Source of the DNA: Lutibacter sp.
Lineage (GTDB): Bacteria; Bacteroidota; Bacteroidia; Flavobacteriales; Flavobacteriaceae
Reading direction: 5' to 3'
DNA length: 64,000 nt
Assembly: GCF_013139515.1 (NCBI RefSeq)
Contig: NZ_WTAR01000022.1
Span: 1-64,000 of the forward strand
Both the position numbers and the translations under genes were made by a program. Each line of letters opens with the position of its first letter. Position 1 is the stretch's first letter. The notes beneath the pieces were generated by a model. That model ran no database searches, was not told the DNA's origin, and worked only from the letters and a program-made list of their open reading frames with translations. Shown one piece after another: positions 44,191-52,616 of the stretch.

Positions 44191-44730
44191 TTAGTTAACT
44201 TTAGTTAAACTGTTTAAAATATTTAATGAATTTTCAATGTGCTTTTCTGCTCCAAACTGGCTATTAAAAATATATTGTACAATGCCACTTTTATCTATCA
44301 CGTAAGTTACACGTCCGGGCAAAAAGACCATACTTTTTTTAACTCCAAACAGTTTTCTTACTTCATTATTAATATCAGCTAATAACGTAAATGGTAAATT
44401 ATATTTCTCTTCAAATTTCTTGTGAGACTCTACATTATCAGCGCTAATTCCAATAACTAAGGCTTCAAGTTTTAAAAAATCTTCAAAGTCATCTCTAAAC
44501 TTACAAGCTTCTTTTACACAACCTGGTGTATCATCTTTTGGATAAAAATAAATAACCATTGGCTTTCCAATTAAACTATTAACTGTAAACGCATTTCCAT
44601 TTTGATCATTTAGCTTAAATGACGGTACTTTATCTCCAACTTCAAGTTTTTTCATACTATTATCATTCATTTTAAAGCTTAAAAAAATTAAGCTTACAAC
44701 TATAATTACTACAGCTATAATTTTTTTCAT
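44191..44730 (-). CDS. bcp: Bcp/PrxQ peroxiredoxin with N-terminal anchor
   Basis: The 179-residue protein has an N-terminal hydrophobic helix (about 3-19) followed by the PrxQ domain: EVGDKVPSFKLNDQNGN, IYFYPKDDTPGCVKEACKFRDDF with peroxidatic Cys and resolving Cys five residues apart, and VTYVIDKSGIVQYIFNSQ. It reduces hydroperoxides using thioredoxin. The helix suggests it sits on the periplasmic side or is membrane-tethered, unusual for a classical cytoplasmic Bcp. Proximity to oxyR/dps fits peroxide defence. Confidence 0.9.
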   Translation of the reverse strand: MKKIIAVVIIVVSLIFLSFKMNDNSMKKLEVGDKVPSFKLNDQNGNAFTVNSLIGKPMVIYFYPKDDTPGCVKEACKFRDDFEDFLKLEALVIGISADNVESHKKFEEKYNLPFTLLADINNEVRKLFGVKKSMVFLPGRVTYVIDKSGIVQYIFNSQFGAEKHIENSLNILNSLTKVN

Positions 44731-44772
44731 CTATAAGTTTTTAACAAATATCAATTAATTTATTTAAATGAT

Positions 44773-44780
44773 TAATTTTG
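44773..44780 (+). promoter_or_regulatory. -7 box upstream of the purine deaminase
   Basis: TAATTTTG fits TAnnTTTG and would give a leader of about 85 nt before the ATG at 44871, with no other motif visible in it. Confidence 0.35.
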
Positions 44781-44870
44781 CAGTATGAAATATGATTAAG
44801 ACATTGTTTCTACACAAACTAAATACATGTAATTATAATTACATTTTACCATATAAAAAAAAGAATACAA

Positions 44871-45878
44871 ATGAAAAATTTTATTGAAAACTTACCAAAA
44901 GCTGAATTACATTTACATATTGAAGGGTCTTTTGAACCTAAATTAATGTTTGAAATTGCAAAAAGAAATAATATTACTATTCCATACAATTCAGTTGAAG
45001 AAATTGAAGAAGCCTATAAATTTGATTGTTTACAAGACTTTTTAGATATTTATTATCAAGGAGCTGGTGTTTTAATTAACGAGCAAGATTTTTACGACTT
45101 AACCTATAGTTATTTACAAAAATGTGCGTCTCAAAATGTACGTCATACTGAAATTATGTTTGACCCACAAACACATACTGAGCGTGGTATTTCATTTGAA
45201 ACCGTTATAAATGGAATTTCTAAAGCTTGTGATGACGCTGAAGAAAAACTAGGAGTTACTTCTTTATTAATTATGAGTTATTTACGCCATTTAAGCGAAG
45301 ATGATGCCTTTAAAACATTAAAGCAATCAATACCTTTTAAAGATAAAATTACTGCTGTAGGTTTAGATTCTTCTGAAAAAGGAAATCCTCCTTCAAAATT
45401 TAAAAATGTATATGAAGCTTCCGTTAATGAAGGTTATATTCCTGTTGCACACGCTGGTGAAGAAGGCTCAGCAGATTATGTTTGGGAGGCTATTGATATT
45501 TTAGGAATTAAGCGTATTGACCACGGTAACAATTCACTTCAAGATGAAAAATTAGTTGAAGAAATAGTAAAACGAGATATGGCTTTAACTGTTTGCCCAT
45601 TATCTAATACGGCATTACAAGTTGTTGATGATTTAAAAAATCATCCGCTAAAAAAAATGATGGATTTAGGTTTAAAAGTTACCATAAATTCTGATGATCC
45701 TGCTTATTTTGGTGGGCAAGTAAATAAAAACTACTTAGAAATTCAAAAAGCATTAAATTTATCAAAAGAAGAAATTTACAATCTTGCTAAAAATTCTTTT
45801 CAATATTCATTGTTAGATACTACAAAAAAACAATTGTATTTAAATGAATTAGAAGTATATTACACTAACAATAAGTAA
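44871..45878 (+). CDS. Adenosine/adenine deaminase
   Basis: The 335-residue amidohydrolase has metal-site HLHIEG, the zinc-binding/catalytic VAHAGEEGS, IKRIDHGNNS, and NSDDPAYFGG. The long matches FLDIYYQGAGVLINEQDFYDLTYSYL and EIMFDPQTHTERGISFETVINGI are closest to type 2 adenine deaminases within the adenosine deaminase family. It would turn adenine (or adenosine) into hypoxanthine (or inosine); adenine can come from MtnN. The exact substrate is not settled by sequence alone. Confidence 0.88.
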   Translation: MKNFIENLPKAELHLHIEGSFEPKLMFEIAKRNNITIPYNSVEEIEEAYKFDCLQDFLDIYYQGAGVLINEQDFYDLTYSYLQKCASQNVRHTEIMFDPQTHTERGISFETVINGISKACDDAEEKLGVTSLLIMSYLRHLSEDDAFKTLKQSIPFKDKITAVGLDSSEKGNPPSKFKNVYEASVNEGYIPVAHAGEEGSADYVWEAIDILGIKRIDHGNNSLQDEKLVEEIVKRDMALTVCPLSNTALQVVDDLKNHPLKKMMDLGLKVTINSDDPAYFGGQVNKNYLEIQKALNLSKEEIYNLAKNSFQYSLLDTTKKQLYLNELEVYYTNNK

Positions 45879-45914
45879 ATTTAAACTTCGTTACTTTTAA
45901 ATAACTAACAAACT

Positions 45915-46505
45915 ATGAGAAATAAAATTAACATTGCTATTGTACTATTTATTATTACTACAAGTGCCTTTAGCCAAGCAAACAAAGTTTATATTGATAC
46001 TGGTTCTGTAAAAAATCAATTTGACTATTTAATTGATAAATCGTATTCATATAAAGATTATAAGAATATAAAACTTAACTGGTTAGTTACGTTAAAAAAC
46101 AATGTTTCTGATACTTTAGCTGTATCAAAAAAAGAAATTTTAACAAATTACAAAACTATCAATTCTCAAAAAACCACCATAGATAGTTTAAGAGATTCAT
46201 TGGTTATTTCAAAAAAAAACACAACTGTTTTAAGTAACGAAAAACAAAGTATTTCTTTCTTAGGTATTCAGTTTAGCAAGTCATTTTTTAAAACACTCAT
46301 GGTTTTAATTATTTGTGGTTTAGCAGCTTTACTTACTTTCTTTATTATACAATACAAACAAAGTTATAGTATTATAAAGCAAGCCGAATCAAATTTAAAA
46401 GAAACAGAAGAAGAGTTTGAAACTCACAGAAAAAGAGCTTTAGAACGTGAGCAAAAAGTAATGCGTAAATTACAAGATGAATTAAATAAACAGAAAAAAG
46501 AATAA
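45915..46505 (+). CDS. Secreted/membrane coiled-coil protein of unknown function
   Basis: The 196-residue protein has a signal peptide (...TTSAFSQ), an extracytoplasmic stretch of about 95 residues rich in Lys/Ser/Thr (KTINSQKTTIDSLRDSLVISKKN), a membrane helix near 131-150 (LMVLIICGLAALLTFFIIQY) and a charged C-terminal coiled coil (ESNLKETEEEFETHRKRALEREQKVMRKL). I recognise no named family. It lies 36 bp after the deaminase and 6 bp before the Crp/Fnr gene, so all three may be one unit. Confidence 0.72.
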   Translation: MRNKINIAIVLFIITTSAFSQANKVYIDTGSVKNQFDYLIDKSYSYKDYKNIKLNWLVTLKNNVSDTLAVSKKEILTNYKTINSQKTTIDSLRDSLVISKKNTTVLSNEKQSISFLGIQFSKSFFKTLMVLIICGLAALLTFFIIQYKQSYSIIKQAESNLKETEEEFETHRKRALEREQKVMRKLQDELNKQKKE

Positions 46506-46511
46506 TTATAA

Positions 46512-47138
46512 ATGAATGTAGATGAATTAATTAAAACAGAACTTTCATTTTTAGGAAGTTCATTATTGAATGATATTTTAGCATCATCTACAACAATGCA
46601 GTTTAAAAAAGACACGGAATTACTTCGCGAAGGTCAATTTGTAAAAGTAATTCCAATAGTATTAAATGGCTTAATAAAAGTATTTTCTAGATACGAAGAC
46701 AAAGAACTATTATTGTACTACATAAAACCGGCCGAAAGTTGCGTAATGTCGTTCTCAGCAAGTTTAAAAAATACACCAAGCCAAGTATTTGCAATTACTG
46801 AGGAAGATACCACTGTTTTATTATTACCCGTTAATAAAGTTGATAATTGGGCTAAAAACTTTCCTAATTTCAACCAATTATTTTTTGAACAATACAATGT
46901 TAGATACAATGAATTGTTAAAAACAATCAATCATCTTTTGTTTGATAAATTAGATGTAAGACTCTATACTTATTTAGTTGAGAAAAAGGACATTACCCAA
47001 AAAAATCCTATTAAAATTTCACACAGACAAATTGCGAATGAATTAGGTACTGCTCGTGAAGTTATTAGCCGACTTATAAAAAAATTAGAAGGAGAAAACA
47101 AAGTGAAACAACTCACAAATAAAATTGAAATTTTGTAG
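46512..47138 (+). CDS. Crp/Fnr-family transcription regulator
   Basis: The 208-residue protein has a cyclic-nucleotide-binding-like domain (LREGQFVKVIPIVLNGLIKVFSRYEDKELLLYYIKPAESCVMSF) and a C-terminal winged helix (ISHRQIANELGTAREVISRLIKKLEGENKV). It lacks the Fnr iron-sulphur cysteines and the cAMP-contacting RS-type residues, so the signal is unknown. A perfect GTGACT-N2-AGTCAC site lies 5 bp past its stop, before the DUF2892 gene. Confidence 0.88.
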   Translation: MNVDELIKTELSFLGSSLLNDILASSTTMQFKKDTELLREGQFVKVIPIVLNGLIKVFSRYEDKELLLYYIKPAESCVMSFSASLKNTPSQVFAITEEDTTVLLLPVNKVDNWAKNFPNFNQLFFEQYNVRYNELLKTINHLLFDKLDVRLYTYLVEKKDITQKNPIKISHRQIANELGTAREVISRLIKKLEGENKVKQLTNKIEIL

Positions 47139-47142
47139 AGTG

Positions 47143-47156
47143 GTGACTACAGTCAC
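47143..47156. promoter_or_regulatory. Candidate Crp/Fnr-family site upstream of the DUF2892 gene
   Basis: GTGACT-ac-AGTCAC is an inverted repeat containing GTGA-N6-TCAC, the Crp/Fnr architecture. Its centre is about 43 bp upstream of the start predicted from the -7 box at 47179-47186, close to the classic class II activator position. Confidence 0.5.
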
Positions 47157-47178
47157 TGCTAATTACTTATATTTAGAA

Positions 47179-47186
47179 TAATTTTG
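47179..47186 (+). promoter_or_regulatory. -7 box of the DUF2892 gene
   Basis: TAATTTTG fits TAnnTTTG, transcription start near 47193; no -33 TTTG, so an upstream activator site would be needed. Confidence 0.45.
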
Positions 47187-47216
47187 AATTAAATTTTAAA
47201 CTAAACCTTTTTTATT

Positions 47217-47423
47217 ATGAAAAAAAACATGGGAAACATTGACAAGATGTTAAGAGTATTAATAGCTGTTATAATTGCTGTATTATATTTTGCTACAGAT
47301 TTAATTCCAGGAACTTTAGGTATTGTTCTTTTAGCATTAGCTGGCGTTTTTGTACTTACAAGCTTTATAAGTTTTTGTCCGTTATACGCTCCTTTTGGAT
47401 TAAGCACTTGCAAAAAAGAGTAA
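47217..47423 (+). CDS. DUF2892 membrane protein
   Basis: The 68-residue protein fits the DUF2892 pattern: NMGNIDKMLRVLIAVIIAVLYF, two membrane helices (about 12-28 and 35-52) and a conserved FCPLYAPFGLSTCK end. It probably lies in the inner membrane. The family is widespread and often lies near Crp/Fnr regulators or sulphur-transfer genes; its role is unknown. The minus-strand ORF over it is a shadow. Confidence 0.87.
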   Translation: MKKNMGNIDKMLRVLIAVIIAVLYFATDLIPGTLGIVLLALAGVFVLTSFISFCPLYAPFGLSTCKKE

Positions 47424-47434
47424 TAATATCATAA

Positions 47435-47462
47435 AAAAAGAAGCTTTTAAAAGCTTCTTTTT
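47435..47462. terminator. Bidirectional terminator between DUF2892 and PTPS genes
   Basis: AAAAAGAAGCTTTT/AAAAGCTTCTTTTT forms a 12-bp stem with a TTAA-type loop and T runs on both strands between convergent genes. Confidence 0.8.
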
Positions 47463-47873
47463 TTATTCACCACAATAGGTTACAAAATTTCTTGGAGTTT
47501 CGTAAAGTGTAATTGAAAGTTCTAAGTTTTCATCAATTTTTAAGCGAAGTTTATTCCAAATTACCACTGATATATTTTCAGCAGTTGGGTTTAAAGTTTT
47601 AAAAGCCTCAACTTCTTCATTTAAATTTTTATGATCGAATTTCTCTTCAATTTCAACATCAATCAATTCTTTTAACACCTTCATATCCATCACAAAACCA
47701 GTTTCTGGATGAATTTCACCTTTCACAGAAACAATTAACTCATAATTATGCCCATGATAATTTGGATTTGCGCATTTACCAAATACAGTTGCGTTTCTCG
47801 CATCTGTCCAATCTGCGTTGTATAATCTATGAGCAGCATTAAAATGTGCTTTTCTATTTACGGTTACTTTCAT
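47463..47873 (-). CDS. queD: 6-pyruvoyl-tetrahydropterin synthase/QueD family enzyme
   Basis: The 136-residue protein has zinc His residues in AHFNAAHRL and HGHNY, the catalytic Cys in GKCANPNYHGH, and FDHKNLN plus PTAENISVVIW. The spacing C-x5-HGH is that of eukaryotic-type PTPS; bacterial QueD usually has C-x3-HGH. It converts dihydroneopterin triphosphate to 6-carboxy- or 6-pyruvoyl-tetrahydropterin; in bacteria the usual destination is queuosine. It sits 9 bp after idi in one unit. Confidence 0.88.
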   Translation of the reverse strand: MKVTVNRKAHFNAAHRLYNADWTDARNATVFGKCANPNYHGHNYELIVSVKGEIHPETGFVMDMKVLKELIDVEIEEKFDHKNLNEEVEAFKTLNPTAENISVVIWNKLRLKIDENLELSITLYETPRNFVTYCGE

Positions 47874-47882
47874 TTATAATTT

Positions 47883-48401
47883 TTATTTACTGATAAAACT
47901 ATAATATTTTTCAAAAATTATTTTAAACCATTCAGTATAAATTTCAGTGTGCAATAACATATCATTTTTCACTTCTTCAACAGTCATCCATTTAAAACTT
48001 TCAACCTCTTCCCTATTAATTATTGGGTTTTCGCTATAATACCCAATCATAATATGGTCTAATTCGTGTTCAGTTAAACCATTGTCAAACGGTGCTTTAT
48101 AAATAAATGATGTTACTTCTTTCAACTCACAAACAAAACCCATTTCTTCTTGCAAACGACGTTTACCCGCTTCTAAATTACTTTCTCCATTTCGCTGATG
48201 ACTACAACAAGAATTTGTCCATAACAAAGGTGAATGGTATTTATCAGCTGCACGTTGCTGCAACATTAACTCGCTTTTATCATTAAAAATAAATACTGAA
48301 AATGCTCTGTGCAATACAGCTTTTTCATGCGCCTCCATTTTTGGCATTAAACCAATCTGTTCGTCTTTTTCGTTTACTAAAATTACCTGTTCTTCTTTCA
48401 T
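47883..48401 (-). CDS. idi: Isopentenyl-diphosphate delta-isomerase (type 1)
   Basis: The 172-residue Nudix-fold protein begins KEEQVILVNEKDEQIGLMPKMEAHEKAVLHRAFSVFIFN. It has the active-site Cys in TNSCCSHQR and the metal/catalytic Glu in LTEHELDHIMIGYY. It interconverts isopentenyl and dimethylallyl diphosphate for isoprenoid synthesis. The length is normal. A -7 box lies 17 bp upstream. Confidence 0.94.
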   Translation of the reverse strand: MKEEQVILVNEKDEQIGLMPKMEAHEKAVLHRAFSVFIFNDKSELMLQQRAADKYHSPLLWTNSCCSHQRNGESNLEAGKRRLQEEMGFVCELKEVTSFIYKAPFDNGLTEHELDHIMIGYYSENPIINREEVESFKWMTVEEVKNDMLLHTEIYTEWFKIIFEKYYSFISK

Positions 48402-48418
48402 TATCTTTTGAATTGCAA

Positions 48419-48426
48419 CAAATTTA
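48419..48426 (-). promoter_or_regulatory. -7 box of idi
   Basis: TAAATTTG on the minus strand, 18 bp before the ATG at 48401; drives idi and the PTPS gene. Confidence 0.5.
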
Positions 48427-48515
48427 CAATTTTCAATTGAAAGATTAAATAATTGAATGACTGAAATAAGCTAACATTTAATCTTTTATATTTCAATCTT
48501 TAATCTTTAAATTCC

Positions 48516-48523
48516 TAAATTTG
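48516..48523 (+). promoter_or_regulatory. -7 box of prfC
   Basis: TAAATTTG fits TAnnTTTG; transcription would begin near 48530, about 11 nt before the ATG at 48541, giving a very short leader. Confidence 0.45.
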
Positions 48524-48540
48524 CACCTCAAAATTTGAAT

Positions 48541-50130
48541 ATGAGTTTTTTAGAAGAAATAGAACGCAGACGTACATTTGGAATTATATCTCACCCTGAT
48601 GCTGGTAAAACAACATTAACCGAAAAATTGTTATTATTTGGTGGTGCAATTCAAGAAGCTGGTGCAGTAAAAAACAACAAAATAAAAAAAGGTGCCACTT
48701 CCGATTTTATGGAAATTGAGCGTCAACGTGGTATTTCTGTAGCTACTTCAGTACTTGCTTTTATTTACAAAGACAAAAAAATAAATATTTTAGATACGCC
48801 TGGGCATAAAGATTTTGCTGAAGATACCTTTAGAACTTTAACTGCAGTAGATAGTGTAATTGTTGTAATTGATGTTGCAAAAGGTGTTGAAGAACAAACT
48901 GAAAAACTGGTTGAAGTTTGCAGAATGCGTAAAATTCCAATAATTGTATTTATCAATAAATTAGATCGTGAAGGAAAAGATGCGTTTGATTTATTAGATG
49001 AAGTTGAACAAAAATTGGGATTACGAGTTACACCTTTAAGTTTCCCTATTGGAATGGGGTATGATTTTAAAGGAATTTATGATGTGTATGGAAAGAAAAT
49101 AAATCTATTTTCTGGAGATAATAAACAAACCATATCAGAAGGTGTAGAATTTACTGATATTTCTACTCCTGAATTAGATGAAATTATTGGAGAAACTCCA
49201 GCTGAAACATTAAGAGAAGAATTAGAATTAGTTACTGAAGTTTACCCACCTTTTAACAAAGAAGAGTATTTAAACGGGGATTTACAGCCTGTATTTTTTG
49301 GTTCAGCTTTAAATAATTTTGGAGTTAAAGAGTTATTAGAATGTTTTATTGAAATTGCTCCTTCACCACAACCCAAAAATTCTGAAGAGCGTTTAATAGA
49401 TTCAAAAGAAGAAAAAATGACTGGTTTTGTGTTTAAAATCCACGCAAATATGGATCCAAATCACAGAAATCGTTTAGCTTTTATAAAAATTGTTTCAGGA
49501 ACTTTTAAACGAAATGTACCTTATTTACATGTTCGAAATAATAAAAAAATGAAATTTTCTAGTCCAAATGCCTTTTTTGCTGAAAAAAAGGAAATTGTTG
49601 ATGAATCTTTCCCTGGTGATATTGTTGGTTTACAAGATACAGGAAACTTTAAAATTGGCGATACGTTAACCGAAGGTGAAAATCTAAACTTTAAAGGTGT
49701 TCCAAGTTTTTCACCTGAACATTTTAGATATGTTAATAATGCCGACCCTTTAAAATCTAAACAATTAGCCAAAGGTTTAGATCAACTTATGGATGAAGGT
49801 GTTGCCCAATTATTCACCTTAGATTTAAACGGTAGAAAAATAATTGGTACTGTTGGTGCTTTACAATATGAAGTTATCCAATACCGTTTAGAGCACGAAT
49901 ATGGCGCAACTTGTAGTTACGAAAACTTACCCTTACATAAAGTCTGCTGGGTTGAACCTGAGGACATTAAAAATGATGAATTTAAAGAATTTAAACGTAT
50001 TAAACAGCGTTTTTTAGCTAAAGACAAACAAGGACAATTAGTGTTTTTAGCAGATTCAGCATTTACAATTCAAATGACACAAAGTAAATATCCAACGGTT
50101 AAATTACACTTTACTAGTGAGTTTCAATAA
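48541..50130 (+). CDS. prfC: Peptide chain release factor 3
   Basis: From ATG 48541 (MSFLEEIERRRTFGIISHPDAGKTTL) the product has about 529 residues: P-loop HPDAGKTT, switch II DTPGHKDF, NKLD guanine-specificity motif, then the EF-G-like domains (SFPGDIVGLQDTGNFKIGDTLTEGE; PEHFRYVNNADPLKSKQLAKGLDQLMDEGV). RF3 is a GTPase that removes RF1/RF2 from the ribosome. The ORF track adds two residues from a TTG. The last 17 bp overlap the convergent bshC. Confidence 0.96.
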   Translation: MSFLEEIERRRTFGIISHPDAGKTTLTEKLLLFGGAIQEAGAVKNNKIKKGATSDFMEIERQRGISVATSVLAFIYKDKKINILDTPGHKDFAEDTFRTLTAVDSVIVVIDVAKGVEEQTEKLVEVCRMRKIPIIVFINKLDREGKDAFDLLDEVEQKLGLRVTPLSFPIGMGYDFKGIYDVYGKKINLFSGDNKQTISEGVEFTDISTPELDEIIGETPAETLREELELVTEVYPPFNKEEYLNGDLQPVFFGSALNNFGVKELLECFIEIAPSPQPKNSEERLIDSKEEKMTGFVFKIHANMDPNHRNRLAFIKIVSGTFKRNVPYLHVRNNKKMKFSSPNAFFAEKKEIVDESFPGDIVGLQDTGNFKIGDTLTEGENLNFKGVPSFSPEHFRYVNNADPLKSKQLAKGLDQLMDEGVAQLFTLDLNGRKIIGTVGALQYEVIQYRLEHEYGATCSYENLPLHKVCWVEPEDIKNDEFKEFKRIKQRFLAKDKQGQLVFLADSAFTIQMTQSKYPTVKLHFTSEFQ

Positions 50131-51709
50131 CACTAAATTGTAATTGCAACGGCTGTAAAGTATTTAATAGCATAGGTATAAATTCAGTTCCAAGTTCTAA
50201 ATATATTTCAGAAAAGTTACGTATACGTTCTTCCAAATTTTGATTTGGAAATAGCTCATTTTGTAGCTTTGTAATTCTTTCAACAACATCAGAAAGTTTA
50301 CGTTTTTGTGCTTTTAACAATCGTTTTTCTAAATTAGAAATTCCGTTTAGCTGCTTTTTTTCTTGTGCATTTACAGCACCTAAAAAAGAAATATCAGTTT
50401 GTTTAGCTAGTTCTTTTAAATTGATAAATTGCTGCTCTAGATGTTTCTTTTGTTCAGAAAAATCTATTTCAATTTTAGAAATTTCTTTTACTTTTTTGGC
50501 AATTAAATATTCTTGTTTAACAAACAATTCTTCCAAAGAAATATTCAAATTAGCACTTTTTATTAATTGTTTTTCTGAAGCTAACAATACAGAATTTCGT
50601 AACAATAAAATTGGAAAAGGTGTTTTTACAGCATTAAAGTAATTTTTTAATTGAAACCAATAAGCCAATTCTCCACCTCCACCAATATAACATATGTTTG
50701 GTAAAATTATCTCTTGAAACAATGGTCGCATAATTACATTTGGACTAAAACGTTCTGGATAATTTGTGACTTCTTCCAACAATTCATCTTTAGAAAATGC
50801 AATTGTTGTATTATTAACCTTAAAACTATTGTCTTCAAAAATTATGCGTTCTCTTAAGTCCTTTTTTAAATAAAATAAGTTAATCTCTCTAGGGTTTACT
50901 TGTATTTTGTAGTTTTTACCTAATTCATTATTTGTCTTAGAAACTTCTTTAAATGACCTATTATTCAACAACTCATCTTTAATAATTGGTGTAAATTGTT
51001 GTTTTAATTGTACGTCATCACCATCAATAATTACCAAACCATATTCCCCAAAAAGTTCATTTACTAAATAACGAGTAGCAGCAGTTAAATTATTATGTTT
51101 TAAATATGAGTTTTTAAATAATTCTTTTAAATAATTTGCATTTTTTGTAGTTCCAATCAATTTTGAGAACTCTTCAAAAACAGTATCAAAATCGTTTGTT
51201 TTTAACCTACCAACTGCTCCACTGCTTTGTCGGTTCCAAGCAATTTTTTTATTTTTTAAATTGAAAAAATTTATTTCCTCAAAATCGTGATCTTCAGTTG
51301 CCATCCAGTAAATTGGCACAAAATTCTGATGAGGAAATTCCTTTTTTAAGTGCTTTGCTAAGTTTATAGTATTTACTATTTTATATAAAAAATACAACGG
51401 GCCTGTAAATATATTTAACTGATGGCCAGTTGTAATAGTAAAGGTATTTTCTTCTGAAAGCAGTTCAATATTTTGATGTGTTTTTTGAGAAGTTTTAGTA
51501 GTTTTATATTGATGTGTTAATGCTTCAACCAAAACCTTTCTTGAATTGGGTTGAAATGATTCTTTTTTAAGTTTTAGCTGTTTTTTAAATCCTGCTAAAT
51601 CAGGAAAATTGCCATAAAATGAAGATAATTTAGGATTCTTGTCTAAATAGTCACAAATTATAGGCGAAAAGTAGCCTGTTTTTTGAAATGGAATATGATG
51701 TACTTTCAT
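50114..51709 (-). CDS. bshC: Bacillithiol cysteine-adding enzyme BshC
   Basis: The 531-residue protein has TGHQLNIFTGPLYFLYKI and IYWMATEDHDFEEI, the nucleotidyl-like HxGH-type and DHD motifs, plus LFQEIILPNICYIGGGGELAYW and a long coiled coil at about 400-470. BshC attaches cysteine to glucosaminyl-malate in the final step of bacillithiol synthesis, so the organism is likely to use bacillithiol as its low-molecular-weight thiol. The length is normal; the methyltransferase gene lies 5 bp upstream. Confidence 0.94.
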   Translation of the reverse strand: MKVHHIPFQKTGYFSPIICDYLDKNPKLSSFYGNFPDLAGFKKQLKLKKESFQPNSRKVLVEALTHQYKTTKTSQKTHQNIELLSEENTFTITTGHQLNIFTGPLYFLYKIVNTINLAKHLKKEFPHQNFVPIYWMATEDHDFEEINFFNLKNKKIAWNRQSSGAVGRLKTNDFDTVFEEFSKLIGTTKNANYLKELFKNSYLKHNNLTAATRYLVNELFGEYGLVIIDGDDVQLKQQFTPIIKDELLNNRSFKEVSKTNNELGKNYKIQVNPREINLFYLKKDLRERIIFEDNSFKVNNTTIAFSKDELLEEVTNYPERFSPNVIMRPLFQEIILPNICYIGGGGELAYWFQLKNYFNAVKTPFPILLLRNSVLLASEKQLIKSANLNISLEELFVKQEYLIAKKVKEISKIEIDFSEQKKHLEQQFINLKELAKQTDISFLGAVNAQEKKQLNGISNLEKRLLKAQKRKLSDVVERITKLQNELFPNQNLEERIRNFSEIYLELGTEFIPMLLNTLQPLQLQFSVIETH

Positions 51710-51714
51710 TAAAT

Positions 51715-52365
51715 TTAAACTGTTCTTTGAAATAAAGTATATACATATTCTCTTAAACCACCCGAAGGTTGTGTATACGTGTAATTAAACGACTTTAATA
51801 ACTTAAAATCAGTACCTAAACGTTCTTGTAACATAGCTTCGTTATAATTAAACACATCTAAACCGCTACATTTTTTTGCACCTTCTAAATTAAATTCGGC
51901 CAAAATTACATATCCTTTTAAACGTATAACTTTTTTAATTAAATCAAAATAAGCTTTTTGTTGTTCTTCAGTAGTAAAAAAATGTAATACAGCTCTATCA
52001 TGCCATACATCAACATTTTTTAATTTTAGTAATTCTGATGGATTTGTTAAGTCATCGACAATAAATTTAACCTCAGCATTCTTATATTCTGTTAAATTAT
52101 TTTTCAATTCAGTTAATGCTGAAGCTGCAATATCATTTACAACAATATTTGAATATCCTTTATTTAATAATAATTCTATTAATGTTGCTGCACCAACACC
52201 GGCATTAAAAATTAAAGCATCTTTTGGTAAATTACACTCTGAAATTAATTGCAGGGAAGGAATTGGATCTTCTTCATACCAACCTAAACTATCAGCAGGT
52301 GTTTTTTGATACGCATTATTCCAGTGCTTTTCAAAGTCGTAATTTGGTACTAAATTATCTTCCAT
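51715..52365 (-). CDS. Class I SAM-dependent methyltransferase
   Basis: The 216-residue protein opens NYDFEKHWNNAYQKTPADSLGWYEEDP and has a Rossmann SAM site (FNAGVGAATLIELLL, with NAG in place of the usual DxG), VVNDIAASAL for ribose contact, and DVWHDRAVLHFFTTEEQQKAY as motif IV-V. The string DVWHDRAVLHFF recurs in small methyltransferases acting on small molecules such as thiols or tellurite. The substrate is unknown. The 5-bp gap to bshC suggests co-transcription. Confidence 0.85.
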   Translation of the reverse strand: MEDNLVPNYDFEKHWNNAYQKTPADSLGWYEEDPIPSLQLISECNLPKDALIFNAGVGAATLIELLLNKGYSNIVVNDIAASALTELKNNLTEYKNAEVKFIVDDLTNPSELLKLKNVDVWHDRAVLHFFTTEEQQKAYFDLIKKVIRLKGYVILAEFNLEGAKKCSGLDVFNYNEAMLQERLGTDFKLLKSFNYTYTQPSGGLREYVYTLFQRTV

Positions 52366-52564
52366 TAGTAAATCTATTTATTTTGATAAAAGTAAACAAT
52401 TTTGACTGTTTGTCGAAATTGAATAAAATAGCTAACAAATATTTAACATTTTATTCTTTAAAAGATAAAAATGAGAATCGTAGAACGCTTCATCAATAAA
52501 CTTTAAGACCTTAAAATAATTGATCAACCCTGATATTTATCACTCCTTTTTAGTGGATTAATAA

Positions 52565-52572
52565 TAATTTTG
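52565..52572 (+). promoter_or_regulatory. -7 box of the porin gene
   Basis: TAATTTTG fits TAnnTTTG, transcription start near 52579, about 38 nt of leader; no spaced TTTG. Confidence 0.4.
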
Positions 52573-52616
52573 CAAAATATTATATCAAAATCCTATTCAA
52601 ACTACTCCAAACCAAC

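Noticed and set aside
47201-47413. Minus-strand 70-codon ORF
   Set aside because: It lies fully opposite the DUF2892 gene and has no protein features.
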